Shown here: piece by piece, positions 51,017 through 60,022 of the stretch
Layout: every line of letters begins with the position of its first letter
How positions within the stretch are numbered: the stretch's first letter is position 1
Assembly: GCF_029945805.1 (NCBI RefSeq)
Contig: NZ_JAQSDH010000038.1
Location: 1-64,000 of the forward strand
Length of the DNA stretch: 64,000 bases
Direction: 5' to 3'
From: Flavobacterium sp.
GTDB lineage: Bacteria; Bacteroidota; Bacteroidia; Flavobacteriales; Flavobacteriaceae
Position numbers and translations under genes: made by a program
Notes under the pieces: generated by a model
Seen by the model: the letters and a program-made list of their open reading frames with translations, nothing else
Told to the model about the DNA's origin: nothing
Database searches by the model: none

Positions 51017-52051
51017 TTGTCAAATCCGATCCAACATATCGCCGTTTTTCGATTATCAGCCATGGGCGATGTGGCGATGACAGTTCCCGTAATTCGGGCT
51101 TTTGTAGAACAGTTTCCAGATGTGAAAATCACCGTCGTTTCGCGTCCGTTTTTTAAGCCTTTTTTTGATGGCATTCCCAATGTAGATTTCTTTGCAATTG
51201 ATGTAAAAGAACGGCATAAAGGTTTCGCCGGATTATTGAAATTGTATGCCGATTTAAAGCAACTTAATATTGATGCTGTTGCCGATTTGCACAATGTGTT
51301 GCGTTCTCAAATCATCAGAACCTTATTCGCTTTAAGCGGAAAAAAAATAGCTGCGACAGACAAAGGCAGAGCCGATAAAAAAGCCTTGACTCGACCCAAA
51401 AACAAAATTTTTAAACCAGTAAAAACTATGGTTCAGCGCCATCTAGATACGTTTAAAAAATTAGGTTTTGAGATTGATTTATCGAATTCAAAGTTTCCAA
51501 AAAAAGTAATTTTAGCTAAAGATATTCTAGCAATAACGGGCGAAAAGGAAAACAACAAATGGATTGGAATCGCACCATTCGCACAATACGAAAGTAAAGT
51601 CTATCCGCTAGATTTAATGCAGCAAGTTATAGATCAATTGGCATTAGCTAAAAACAATAAAATTTTTCTTTTTGGTGGCGGAAATAAGGAAATAGAAATG
51701 CTAAATTCGTCTGCACACGGAAAAGAAAACGTAATCAACGTGGCCGGAAAACTCAAACTTCCACAGGAATTAGACTTAATTTCCAATCTAAATGTGATGC
51801 TCTCAATGGATTCTGGAAATGCACATATTGCTGCAATGCTCGGAATAAAAGTGATTACTCTTTGGGGCGCAACACATCCTTTTGCGGGATTTTCACCTTT
51901 CAATCAGCCTTTAGAAAATTGTTTGCTTTCCGATAGAGAAAAATTCCCAATGTTACCAACATCCGTTTACGGAAATAAAAAAGTTGCGGGTTATGAAGAT
52001 GCGATGCGAAGTATTTCTGTTGAAAGTGTTGTTGAAAAATTGAACCATTAA
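51017..52051 (+). CDS. Family 9 glycosyltransferase (heptosyltransferase-like)
   Basis: A 344-residue GT-B enzyme of lipopolysaccharide core synthesis. The N-terminal IAVFRLSAMGDVAMTVPVIRAF, the central WIGIAPFAQYESKVYPLDLM and the C-terminal MLSMDSGNAHIAAMLGIKVITLWGATHPFAGF are the RfaF/WaaC-type motifs. There is no ATG before this conserved start; TTG at 51017 is the only nearby start that keeps the first beta strand, because the next ATG (51062) would cut it. The stop codon TAA lies inside the first arm of the second inverted repeat. Confidence 0.87.
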   Translation: MSNPIQHIAVFRLSAMGDVAMTVPVIRAFVEQFPDVKITVVSRPFFKPFFDGIPNVDFFAIDVKERHKGFAGLLKLYADLKQLNIDAVADLHNVLRSQIIRTLFALSGKKIAATDKGRADKKALTRPKNKIFKPVKTMVQRHLDTFKKLGFEIDLSNSKFPKKVILAKDILAITGEKENNKWIGIAPFAQYESKVYPLDLMQQVIDQLALAKNNKIFLFGGGNKEIEMLNSSAHGKENVINVAGKLKLPQELDLISNLNVMLSMDSGNAHIAAMLGIKVITLWGATHPFAGFSPFNQPLENCLLSDREKFPMLPTSVYGNKKVAGYEDAMRSISVESVVEKLNH

Positions 52052-52106
52052 GATATTAAGAAAAATTAAGACAAAACTTAATGAAACTTACTATCTTAAT
52101 GGTTTA
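52043..52106. repeat. Interspersed inverted repeat, copy 2
   Basis: AACCATTAAGATATTAAG pairs with CTTACTATCTTAATGGTT around a short spacer. It is the same family as copy 1. The GT9 stop codon TAA (52049-52051) is within the first arm. Confidence 0.8.
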
Positions 52107-52130
52107 AAATATCTTTATAAAAATCTATGA

Positions 52131-52180
52131 AAAGAGTTATCTTAAAATTAAGAGAAAACTTAATATCTTAATGGTTTAAA
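52131..52180. repeat. Interspersed inverted repeat, partial copy 3
   Basis: GTTATCTTAAAATTAAG..CTTAATATCTTAATGGTTT repeats the right arm exactly and the left arm imperfectly. It ends shortly before the stop of the next minus-strand gene. Confidence 0.7.
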
Positions 52181-52185
52181 AATCT

Positions 52186-52494
52186 TTACAAATAAATCTG
52201 ATTATCTCTACATTGAGACAAAATATATCTTTTTAAATTTGAAATTGTTTCTTGGTAGTTGGGTGCTTCATAGCCAAAACGCTCATGTTCGGCTTGTTCT
52301 TTTTCAATAGCATTGCAGCCTTTCACAACTTCTTTAATCATGTCAAGCATAATTAATTGTTTGTTTTTGTCCTTTTCAAATTTCAAATCAATAAGTTCAT
52401 CTTCCAGTTTTTCGCAATAATCCAATAGCGCTTGAACTTCTGGTTCGTCAAGAAGATCTTGTGCTTTTTTGAAAATTTCGAGTTTGTTTTTCAT
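52186..52494 (-). CDS. Small helical hypothetical protein
   Basis: A 102-residue soluble, highly charged protein (Lys/Glu/Asp-rich), predicted to be mainly alpha-helical, with EVQALLDYCEKLEDELIDLKFEKD as a likely coiled coil and two Cys residues (DYCEKL, SQCRD). I recognise no family. The ATG at 52494 was chosen over a GTG one codon earlier. It is followed on the same strand, after a short gap, by the PaaE-like reductase gene, but nothing shows a functional link. Confidence 0.7.
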   Translation of the reverse strand: MKNKLEIFKKAQDLLDEPEVQALLDYCEKLEDELIDLKFEKDKNKQLIMLDMIKEVVKGCNAIEKEQAEHERFGYEAPNYQETISNLKRYILSQCRDNQIYL

Positions 52495-52545
52495 CACTAA
52501 AAGTCAACTTCAACCCAATCTAATTAACGGAATACTAAATACTTT

Positions 52546-53601
52546 CTAAACATCATCATAATCAATATAAAGTTCTGCAGAAGTTGGATGCGCTTGACAA
52601 GTTAAAATCAATCCGTCGGCAATTTCACCATCCGTTAGAATAGAATTCTTTTTCATTTCGGCAGTTCCGTTAGTAATACGCGCCAAACAAGAACTACAAA
52701 TTCCACCTTGACAAGAATACGGTGCATCAATTCCTTGTTTCAAGGCTGCTTCGAGAACCGTTTGCTTTTGCGACATTTCAAAAGTGGTTTCTTCATGGTC
52801 AACCATTACTGTGATTTTGGTATGACCTGTATGCGATTCAGCACTTGGATTATCAGTCGTGGCCGCGGTCGAAAACAGTTCAAATTTGATATTTTTTTCA
52901 GGAACATTGTGTTCTTTCAAAACATCCGAAACCAAATTAATCATTTCTTCTGGACCACATAAATAGAATTTATCAAACTCTTTTTCCTTATGTTTATTGT
53001 TCAGCACAAAATTCACAGCCGATTTCTCGATACGTCCAAAAAGACATTCATCGGCTTTAGCCTGACTGAAAACATAATGCACAAAAAAGCGTCCCACATA
53101 TTTTAATTGTAAATCGTGTAACTCATTGTAGAAAATAGTTTCTTCGGGTGATTTGTTTCCATACACCAGTACAAAAGTGCTTTTCGGTTCGTTTTCTAAA
53201 ACCGATTTCAATATTGACATTATTGGTGTAATTCCACTTCCGGCAGCAAATCCAGCATAGTTTTTTAGTCGTTCAGCGCTGGGTTCAAATGTAAATTTCC
53301 CTTCGGGCTGACCCACTTCAAGAATATCGCCTACTTTTAAATTTTCATTGGCAAACTTAGAAAAATGACCATCTTTCACCGATTTTATGGTAACGCGCAA
53401 GTCACCGCTGTTGGGTGAAGAACAAATAGAATAGGCACGACGAATTTCGGCTCCGTCCAAAGTTAATTTTAGGTTTAAGTATTGACCAGCAGTAAATTGG
53501 TAAGCAGCTTTTAACTCGGTAGGAATAGTGAAAGAAACAGAAATCGCATTAGCAGTTTCTTGTTTTACTTCTTTAATATGTAATTTATAAAATGAAGACA
53601 T
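52546..53601 (-). CDS. Ferredoxin--NAD(P)H reductase with C-terminal 2Fe-2S domain (PaaE-like)
   Basis: A 351-residue oxidoreductase. The order is: FAD-binding barrel (about 5-105, with RRAYSICSSP for flavin binding), NAD(P)-binding Rossmann domain (GFAAGSGITPIMSILKS, FYLCGPEEMI), then a plant-type 2Fe-2S ferredoxin domain (about 270-351) with YSCQGGICSSCLARI and LTCQ, whose four Cys residues are present. This is the PaaE/Hcr-type layout, supplying electrons to an oxygenase. No paa genes are nearby, so the partner is unknown. The ATG at 53601 was preferred to a TTG six codons earlier. Confidence 0.9.
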   Translation of the reverse strand: MSSFYKLHIKEVKQETANAISVSFTIPTELKAAYQFTAGQYLNLKLTLDGAEIRRAYSICSSPNSGDLRVTIKSVKDGHFSKFANENLKVGDILEVGQPEGKFTFEPSAERLKNYAGFAAGSGITPIMSILKSVLENEPKSTFVLVYGNKSPEETIFYNELHDLQLKYVGRFFVHYVFSQAKADECLFGRIEKSAVNFVLNNKHKEKEFDKFYLCGPEEMINLVSDVLKEHNVPEKNIKFELFSTAATTDNPSAESHTGHTKITVMVDHEETTFEMSQKQTVLEAALKQGIDAPYSCQGGICSSCLARITNGTAEMKKNSILTDGEIADGLILTCQAHPTSAELYIDYDDV

Positions 53602-53719
53602 GAAATTAATTTTTGACAAAGGTAAGAAATAGCAACGATTAGAAAAGTAAAGAAACTTTGAAAGTGTGTAACATTTATTTACATTTAGAAACTAATTGCC
53701 AAACCTAAACAATTACCCT

Positions 53720-55189
53720 ATGTTCAAACACTTTATTTCTCTTGAATGGAAAGCCTTTACCCGTTCGGCATCCTTTGGCTCCAATCTTGTTCTGAAAATT
53801 TTAATGGGTTTAGCTGCATTATATTTTATCGCATGTTTCGCTATAGTGGGTACAGCCGTTTTCTTTATTTTAAAAAAGGAAGGAATGGAGCCGTTAGTAA
53901 CCGTAAATAAATACATCATTTATTATTTAGTTGGTGATTTGGTCATTCGCTATTTTTTCCAAAAAATGCCGGTAACCAACATTAAGCCGTTATTGGGCTT
54001 ACCTATAAAAAGAAGTGTGATTGTGCATTTTTCATTAGGTAAAACGGTTATTTCATTTTTCAATGTGCTGCATGTTTTTTTCTTCGTTCCTTTTACGGTG
54101 GTGTTATTAATGAAAGGCTACGGATTACATGCGCTACTTTGGAGTTTAGCAATGTTTGCCTTTATCTATTCTAATAATTTTATCAATGTTTTGCTTAATA
54201 ATAAGAATAGTGTTTTTTATTCTTTACTGGCAGTAGTTGTTGCTTTCGGACTGGCACAATACTGCGGATATTTTGACGTAACAACTTACACACAACCTTT
54301 TTTTCAGGGAATGTATGCTACAAGCTATTTGTTTTTACTTCCGATACTTTTAGCAGCAGCGACGTATTACTTTTCGTTTGATTATTTCAAAAAGAATCTA
54401 AATCTGGATACTGGATTAGCGAAGAAAAGCGACGAAGCTCGAACAGAAAATTTCACTTGGCTGAATCAATTTGGAACTTTGGGAACCTTTCTTAAAAATG
54501 ACATTAAATTATTGAAGAGAAATAAGCGTTCGAGAACAACGGTTATAATGAGTTTTCTTTTTATTTTCTACGGATTGCTGTTTTTTACCAATTCAATTGA
54601 CGCTTATAAAAGTCCGATGATGCAAGTATTTGCCGGAATCTTTGTTTCGGGTGGATTTTTGTTTACGTTTGGGCAATTCATTCCGAGTTGGGACAGCGCG
54701 TACTATCAACTGATGATGAGTCAAAATATTCAATACCGGGAATACATCAGTTCAAAATGGTGGTTGATGGTAATTGGAACGGTGATTGCGACCATAATCG
54801 CTTCTTTTTATTGGATTTTCTTTGGCTGGCAAATTTATATGCTGATTGTAGTTGGAGCGATTTATAATATTGGTGTCAACTCCCATTTAGTTATGCTTGG
54901 TGGTGCTTTTGTAAAAACACCGATAGATCTAGCTATGGCAAATAAAGCCTTTGGAGACAAACAGGCTTTTAACGTAAAAACAATGTTGATTGCCATTCCA
55001 AAATTATTGGTTCCAATGCTTTTATATTATATAGGATATACGCTGTTTTCTGCCAATATCGGATTTCTTTTCGTCGCCTTAGCCGGAATTCTGGGCTTTG
55101 CTTTCAGAAATTACGTTTTCAAAAAAATTGAAAAAATCTATAAAACAGAGAAATACGCAACCATAGCAGCCTACAAACAAAAAAACTAA
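53720..55189 (+). CDS. DUF5687 family ABC-type permease
   Basis: A 489-residue polytopic protein with about ten to twelve transmembrane helices. The start MFKHFISLEWKAFTRSASFGSNL and the repeated hydrophobic segments match DUF5687 (recalled), a Bacteroidota membrane family always found with an ABC ATPase. The ATPase follows after 53 bases on the same strand, so the two probably form an ABC exporter. An upstream in-frame TTG (53696) was rejected in favour of the ATG. The substrate is unknown. Confidence 0.82.
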   Translation: MFKHFISLEWKAFTRSASFGSNLVLKILMGLAALYFIACFAIVGTAVFFILKKEGMEPLVTVNKYIIYYLVGDLVIRYFFQKMPVTNIKPLLGLPIKRSVIVHFSLGKTVISFFNVLHVFFFVPFTVVLLMKGYGLHALLWSLAMFAFIYSNNFINVLLNNKNSVFYSLLAVVVAFGLAQYCGYFDVTTYTQPFFQGMYATSYLFLLPILLAAATYYFSFDYFKKNLNLDTGLAKKSDEARTENFTWLNQFGTLGTFLKNDIKLLKRNKRSRTTVIMSFLFIFYGLLFFTNSIDAYKSPMMQVFAGIFVSGGFLFTFGQFIPSWDSAYYQLMMSQNIQYREYISSKWWLMVIGTVIATIIASFYWIFFGWQIYMLIVVGAIYNIGVNSHLVMLGGAFVKTPIDLAMANKAFGDKQAFNVKTMLIAIPKLLVPMLLYYIGYTLFSANIGFLFVALAGILGFAFRNYVFKKIEKIYKTEKYATIAAYKQKN

Positions 55190-55242
55190 AACTAAGAGTT
55201 TTAAACTAAATTTTAAACTCACAAAACTCATAAATTTTTAAA

Positions 55243-55941
55243 ATGATACAAGTAAATAATTTAACGAAAAGATATACTTCAGAAAGAACAGTTTTAAATA
55301 TTCAAAACCTTGATATTCCAAAAGGACAAAGCTTTGGATTGGTGGGAAATAATGGCGCCGGAAAAACAACGTTCTTTAGTTTGCTTTTGGATTTAATACA
55401 GCCAAGTACCGGACATATTAAAAGCAATAACGTTCAAGTTGATGCGAGTGAGGCATGGAAACCATTCACTTCTGCGTTTATTGACGAAAGTTTTTTGATA
55501 GGCTATTTAACTGCCGAAGAGTATTTTTATTTTATTGGCGATTTGCGCGGACAAAACAAAGCAGATGTTGATGTATTACTTAAAAAACATCAAGAATTCT
55601 TCAACGGAGAAATCCTAAACAGCAAAAAATATTTAAGAGATTTATCTAAAGGAAATATGAAAAAAGTGGGCATCATTGCTACTTTAATTGGAAGTCCTGA
55701 AGTAGTTATTTTAGATGAACCTTTTGCCAATTTAGATCCAACAACAGTACACCGATTAAAAGCCATCATTAAGGAATTAGCCGAAGATCCAAATGTTACA
55801 GTTTTGGTTTCTTCACACGATTTGGTTCACACGGTTGAAGTTTGCAACAGAATTGTAGCGCTACATTTGGGCGAAGTTGTAAAAGACATCCAAACATCTC
55901 CAGAAACTCTCAAAGAATTGGAAGCATTCTTCGCAGTTTAA
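55243..55941 (+). CDS. ABC transporter ATP-binding protein
   Basis: A 232-residue cytosolic ATPase: Walker A GLVGNNGAGKTTFFSLL (near residue 33), an unusual but recognisable signature LSKGNMKKVGIIATLIG (near 135), Walker B VVILDEPFANLDP (near 158) and the H-loop SSHD (near 190). It belongs to the CcmA/drug-and-lipid-exporter group and pairs with the DUF5687 permease. The C-terminal extension is short. It is followed 35 bases later by a PH-domain protein. Confidence 0.92.
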   Translation: MIQVNNLTKRYTSERTVLNIQNLDIPKGQSFGLVGNNGAGKTTFFSLLLDLIQPSTGHIKSNNVQVDASEAWKPFTSAFIDESFLIGYLTAEEYFYFIGDLRGQNKADVDVLLKKHQEFFNGEILNSKKYLRDLSKGNMKKVGIIATLIGSPEVVILDEPFANLDPTTVHRLKAIIKELAEDPNVTVLVSSHDLVHTVEVCNRIVALHLGEVVKDIQTSPETLKELEAFFAV

Positions 55942-55976
55942 ACAACACTTTTTTAATTTTAAAACCTAACAGAAAA

Positions 55977-56345
55977 ATGGGAACCTACATAGATAATAAT
56001 TTAATTAAAGACGAACAGGTTGAATTTGAAACTACTTATCATTGGATAATTTTCTGCAATTTAAGAGCACTTTTAACGCTATTTATTGCTCCGCTAATTG
56101 ACAAATATTCGGATGAGTTTGCCATAACGAACCGACGCGTAATCATTAAAACAGGATTGATTAGCCGAAAAACATTTGAAATGAATCTTTCAAAAATAGA
56201 GAGTGTTAATGTTGATCAAGGAATATTCGGAAGAATACTGGGTTATGGCACTATTTCAATTGTTGGTACCGGCGGAACACGAGAAATTTTCCCGAACATT
56301 TTAAATCCGATAGAATTCAGAAAAAAATTTCAAGAATTATCTTAA
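55977..56345 (+). CDS. Bacterial PH domain (YdbS/bPH_2) protein
   Basis: A 122-residue protein. A short hydrophobic segment near residues 25-40 (IIFCNLRALLTLFIAPLI) probably touches the membrane. The bPH_2 domain follows (about 48-115) with ITNRRVIIKTGLISRKTFEMNLSKIESVNVDQGI, the repeated signature of the family, and YGTISIVGTGG. The length is short for the family. The ATG at 55977 gives a sensible start, 36 bases after the ATPase gene, so it may be in the ABC operon. The function is unknown. Confidence 0.85.
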   Translation: MGTYIDNNLIKDEQVEFETTYHWIIFCNLRALLTLFIAPLIDKYSDEFAITNRRVIIKTGLISRKTFEMNLSKIESVNVDQGIFGRILGYGTISIVGTGGTREIFPNILNPIEFRKKFQELS

Positions 56346-56563
56346 TCAAAATGTAAGTAAATTTTATGCGAAATTGCCATTGCCTAAAATACATTCGTGC
56401 AAGTTGATTAGCGTGCGCTGATTTGCACATTACCTGACCGTATTTCTCACTATTGATATAAACTAACCGCTTATTTTTTTTGCTATATCAAAAAGAAACG
56501 TATTTTTACCAGTTAGTTATACTATCGATAACTTTTTTGCGTTATAACATTAAACGTTTTGCT
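56346..56563. other. Gap before sprE
   Basis: About 220 AT-rich bases. No promoter with clear spacing or RNA was recognised. An in-frame start at 56480 exists, but it would put about 28 residues before the lipoprotein signal. Confidence 0.4.
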
Positions 56564-59410
56564 TTGAAAACCAATACAATAAAATATATTATTTTCTCGG
56601 GATTTTTATTGCTTATGATTGCCTGTTCCACTAAAAGGAACACATGGCTATCCCGAAATTCGCACGCACTTAGCACCAAGGACAACATTTTATATAATGG
56701 TGGAATTGCTTTAGACAAAGGTGTTGTTGAGGTAAAAGCACAAAACAAAGACAATTTTTGGGAAATTCTTCCAGTAGAGCGAATGCAGATTTCCGACCAA
56801 AGCCTAATGCCGGGTCAAGCGAAAAATGCCAATTTTGAAAGAGCAGAAGGTAAGGCTACGAAAGCTATCCAAAAGCACTCGATGAACATTGGCGGATCGG
56901 AAAAAAACCCGCAGATGGACGAAGCTTATCTGATGCTGGGACAAGCAAGATACTACGACCAGAGATTTGTACCCGCTTTAGATGCGTTCAATTATGTGCT
57001 AAATAAATCTCCAAACAGCAATAAAATTTATATCGTAAAAATTTGGAGAGAGAAAACAAACATGCGTCTGGACAATGATGCTTTAGCTGTTAATAACCTT
57101 CGAAAACTGTTAAAAGAAATTAAGTTTAAAGATCAAATTTTTGCTGATGCAAACGCAACTTTGGCGCAAGCGTTTATTAATTTGGAAGAAAAAGATAGTG
57201 CGATTGCCAAACTAAAAATTGCGAAAGAATTCACTAAATCAAATGAAGAAGTTTCAAGATACAATTACATTTTGGGACAGCTTTATGAAAAAATGGGTTA
57301 CAAAGATAGCGCTTACGCGAGTTATCAATCGGTAATTGATATGCACAGAAAAGCGGCGAAGTCCTATGTGATTCATGCTCACGCAAGGCAAGCTGCGCAG
57401 TTTGACTATGTTAAAGGAGATACAACAGCTTTCTTAAAAAAGTATAAAGATTTAGTGGAAGATAGAGAAGACAGGCCACATTTAGATGTTCTTCACCATC
57501 AGCTTGCTATTTTCAGAGAGAAGACTAACAATTTAAATGGCGCGAAAAAAGAGTATAATTTGTCGCTAAAAAAGAAAACAGCAGATAGTTATCTTATAGC
57601 GTCCAACTACAGAAATTTAGCGGACATTTATTTTATAGAATCAAAGTTTGTAAAAGCGGGAAATTATTACGACAGTACTTTGGTAAATCTAAAACCACGA
57701 ACTCGTGAATTTAATTTGATAAAAAAGAAAAGAGAAAACCTTGATGATGTAATAAAATATGAAGCTATTGCTCAAACGAATGACAGTATCATTTCTCTAT
57801 ACAGCATGTCGACTTCGGATAGAACGGCTTACTTTGAAAAGTATATAGTTAGGCTTAAAAAAGAAGATGAAGCGAAGAAAAAATTAGCTGAAAAAGAAGC
57901 TAAGATAAAAGAAAATAAAGAAAGAAATAGCGGCAACATTGAATCAAAAGAGGGCTTTTCTTCCGATTTAGAAGCTAAAAAATCAAAAGTTTCTCAGATG
58001 GAAATGTCTGCATCAGCTGTAAATTCAGGCGGTAGTGGAAGTGTTTTTTACTTTTATAATTCAACGACCGTATCTTATGGTAAAATACAATTTGCTAAAA
58101 CTTGGGGCAAACGAAAATTACAAGATAATTGGCGCGTAGCGTCACTTTCTGACAAAGGAATTGATGATGGTAAAGATTCAACAACTAAAGAGAAAGAGGA
58201 TTCAAAAGATGCTACAACACTAGATGAACGGTATACACCAGAATTTTACACAAAGCAAATTCCGGATTCGCAGACCTTAATTGACAGTTTAAGCAAGGAA
58301 AGAAACTTTGCAAATTATCAATTAGGTGTTATCTACAAAGAGAAATTTAAGGAATATAAATTGGGAGTAGAACGGTTTGAGAAGTTATTAGGAGACAATC
58401 CAGAAGAACGATTGGTATTACCCGCACTGTATAATTTGTACAAACTTTATGAAATTCTAAATAAGGAAAAAGCTGAAGCGATAAAATCAAGTATAGTGTT
58501 GCAATATCCAAATTCACGTTATGCTCAGATACTATTAAATCCTGCGAGTGAGGTTGAAGAATCGAGTGATTCGCCAAATAGCGTTTACCAAAATCTATAC
58601 AAACAATATCAAAACGGAGAATATAAAACGGTCTTAACAGCTACAGAAGACGCAATAAATAGATTTACAGGTGATGAAATTGTTCCAAAACTAGAACTGT
58701 TAAAAGCGAATATATCTGGTAAATTAGGTGGACTTTCAGAATATAGAAATGCATTAAACTATGTAGCGCTTAATTATCCGAATGTTGAAGAAGGTAAAAA
58801 AGCAGAAAAATTAATCGCTGTTGATTTGCCAAAGCTGGAAGCTTTACAATTATCTAAAGCACCATCCAAAAATTGGAAAATTTTATACAGTACGAAAGAT
58901 TTTGACGATGTGCCTACTAAAAAACTTCGTGAAACCATTCAAAAGTTCATTAAAGATAGAAACTTAACCAAGCTTACGGTTTCGTTAGATATTTATACGA
59001 TGACTGATAATTTTGTGGTAATCCACGGTATGAGTTCTCAGGATTTAGCTAATGGAGTAGCTTCTGTTTTGAAAGAATTTAAAGAGTACAAAGTTCCCCA
59101 AACCGCAATACTGATTACTACCGAGAATTATACTATTGTTCAGGTCAAAAAGAATTTAGAAGAGTATTTAACGGGAGATCTTCCGGAGACCGCAGCACAA
59201 CCTAATTGGGATGGAACTTTAGAAAAAGCACCACAGCCACAACAAGAAGCACCACCACAGCAACAACAGCAACAACAGCAACAATCAGCGAAGAATCAGG
59301 AGCAGCAGCGAGACTTGCAGCAAAATACCAAAGGAAATAATCCGCCATCTGACGGTGATCAATTTGGGCCGCCACCAGCACCACAAGAAAAATCAGGCAA
59401 AAAAGGTTAG
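56564..59410 (+). CDS. sprE: Gliding motility/T9SS lipoprotein SprE (PorW homologue)
   Basis: A 948-residue lipoprotein of the type IX secretion system, required for gliding and secretion in Flavobacterium johnsoniae (PorW in Porphyromonas). The TTG start at 56564 gives KTNTIKYIIFSGFLLLMIAC with the lipobox Cys at about residue 20. TPR-like helical repeats span about residues 60-430 (for example DEAYLMLGQARYYDQRF, AYASYQSVIDMHR). Further helical repeats follow a low-complexity linker, and the last 60 residues are Gln/Pro-rich. The repeat run of CAACAG codons near 59255-59285 is prone to slippage. It is followed six bases later by a bactofilin. Confidence 0.9.
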   Translation: MKTNTIKYIIFSGFLLLMIACSTKRNTWLSRNSHALSTKDNILYNGGIALDKGVVEVKAQNKDNFWEILPVERMQISDQSLMPGQAKNANFERAEGKATKAIQKHSMNIGGSEKNPQMDEAYLMLGQARYYDQRFVPALDAFNYVLNKSPNSNKIYIVKIWREKTNMRLDNDALAVNNLRKLLKEIKFKDQIFADANATLAQAFINLEEKDSAIAKLKIAKEFTKSNEEVSRYNYILGQLYEKMGYKDSAYASYQSVIDMHRKAAKSYVIHAHARQAAQFDYVKGDTTAFLKKYKDLVEDREDRPHLDVLHHQLAIFREKTNNLNGAKKEYNLSLKKKTADSYLIASNYRNLADIYFIESKFVKAGNYYDSTLVNLKPRTREFNLIKKKRENLDDVIKYEAIAQTNDSIISLYSMSTSDRTAYFEKYIVRLKKEDEAKKKLAEKEAKIKENKERNSGNIESKEGFSSDLEAKKSKVSQMEMSASAVNSGGSGSVFYFYNSTTVSYGKIQFAKTWGKRKLQDNWRVASLSDKGIDDGKDSTTKEKEDSKDATTLDERYTPEFYTKQIPDSQTLIDSLSKERNFANYQLGVIYKEKFKEYKLGVERFEKLLGDNPEERLVLPALYNLYKLYEILNKEKAEAIKSSIVLQYPNSRYAQILLNPASEVEESSDSPNSVYQNLYKQYQNGEYKTVLTATEDAINRFTGDEIVPKLELLKANISGKLGGLSEYRNALNYVALNYPNVEEGKKAEKLIAVDLPKLEALQLSKAPSKNWKILYSTKDFDDVPTKKLRETIQKFIKDRNLTKLTVSLDIYTMTDNFVVIHGMSSQDLANGVASVLKEFKEYKVPQTAILITTENYTIVQVKKNLEEYLTGDLPETAAQPNWDGTLEKAPQPQQEAPPQQQQQQQQQSAKNQEQQRDLQQNTKGNNPPSDGDQFGPPPAPQEKSGKKG

Positions 59411-59415
59411 CAATC

Positions 59416-59820
59416 ATGTTTGAGAAAAGTCCAAAATCATATACAGATCTTTTAGGTAAAACCAATAGAATTGTTGAGGGAACCACCCTTACTGGTGATA
59501 TAATATCGCCAGCAGATTTTCGTTTAGACGGACATCTGGTTGGAAACTTTCAGTCAAAAGGCAAGATTGTAATTGGGCCTGGAGGAAGTGTCAAAGGCGA
59601 TATCATCTGTAAAAATGCCGACATTGAAGGAAAATTTGACGGAAAGATAGAGGTGCAAGAAATCCTTAACATAAAATCCAAAGCTCATATTCACGGCGAA
59701 GTAATCTGTGGTAAATTATCCGTAGAACCAGGAGCAGAATTCAGCGCCACTTGTGTTATGAAACCGCACCTAAAAAGTATGATTAGCGATGGAAAATCCT
59801 CAGAAGAAAAAACAACGTAA
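59416..59820 (+). CDS. Bactofilin (polymer-forming cytoskeletal protein)
   Basis: A 134-residue protein of the bactofilin (DUF583) family, which polymerises into filaments on the inner face of the membrane. The central beta-helix repeats (GDIISPADFRLDGHLVGNFQ, GKIVIGPGGSVKGDIIC, ADIEGKFDGKIEVQEI, KAHIHGEVICGKLSVEPGA) are complete, flanked by short unstructured ends. It is six bases after sprE and its last 32 bases overlap atpZ in another frame, so it is tied to both the T9SS gene and the ATP synthase operon. Confidence 0.92.
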   Translation: MFEKSPKSYTDLLGKTNRIVEGTTLTGDIISPADFRLDGHLVGNFQSKGKIVIGPGGSVKGDIICKNADIEGKFDGKIEVQEILNIKSKAHIHGEVICGKLSVEPGAEFSATCVMKPHLKSMISDGKSSEEKTT

Positions 59821-60022
59821 CAAATGGTTTGCGCTTATTAATATTCCAATTCAAATGGGCGCCATCATTTTTGTCTTTTCTTACCTTGGCGGATGGCTAG
59901 ACGAAAAATACCCCAATTCACATAACGTATATGTTAAGATTCTGACTTTAGTTGGTGTGGCAATTGCATTTTATAATATTAACCGACAACTGAAAGAAAT
60001 AAACAAAATAGATAATGAATAA
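59789..60022 (+). CDS. atpZ: AtpZ/AtpI family protein
   Basis: A 77-residue inner-membrane protein with two helices (about 14-32 and 46-66), the short charged start NPQKKKQRNKW, and GGWLDEKYP between them. AtpZ/AtpI helps assemble the c ring and may carry Mg or Ca ions. It starts the atp gene run and overlaps the bactofilin by 32 bases and the next gene by eight bases. Confidence 0.87.
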   Translation: MENPQKKKQRNKWFALINIPIQMGAIIFVFSYLGGWLDEKYPNSHNVYVKILTLVGVAIAFYNINRQLKEINKIDNE

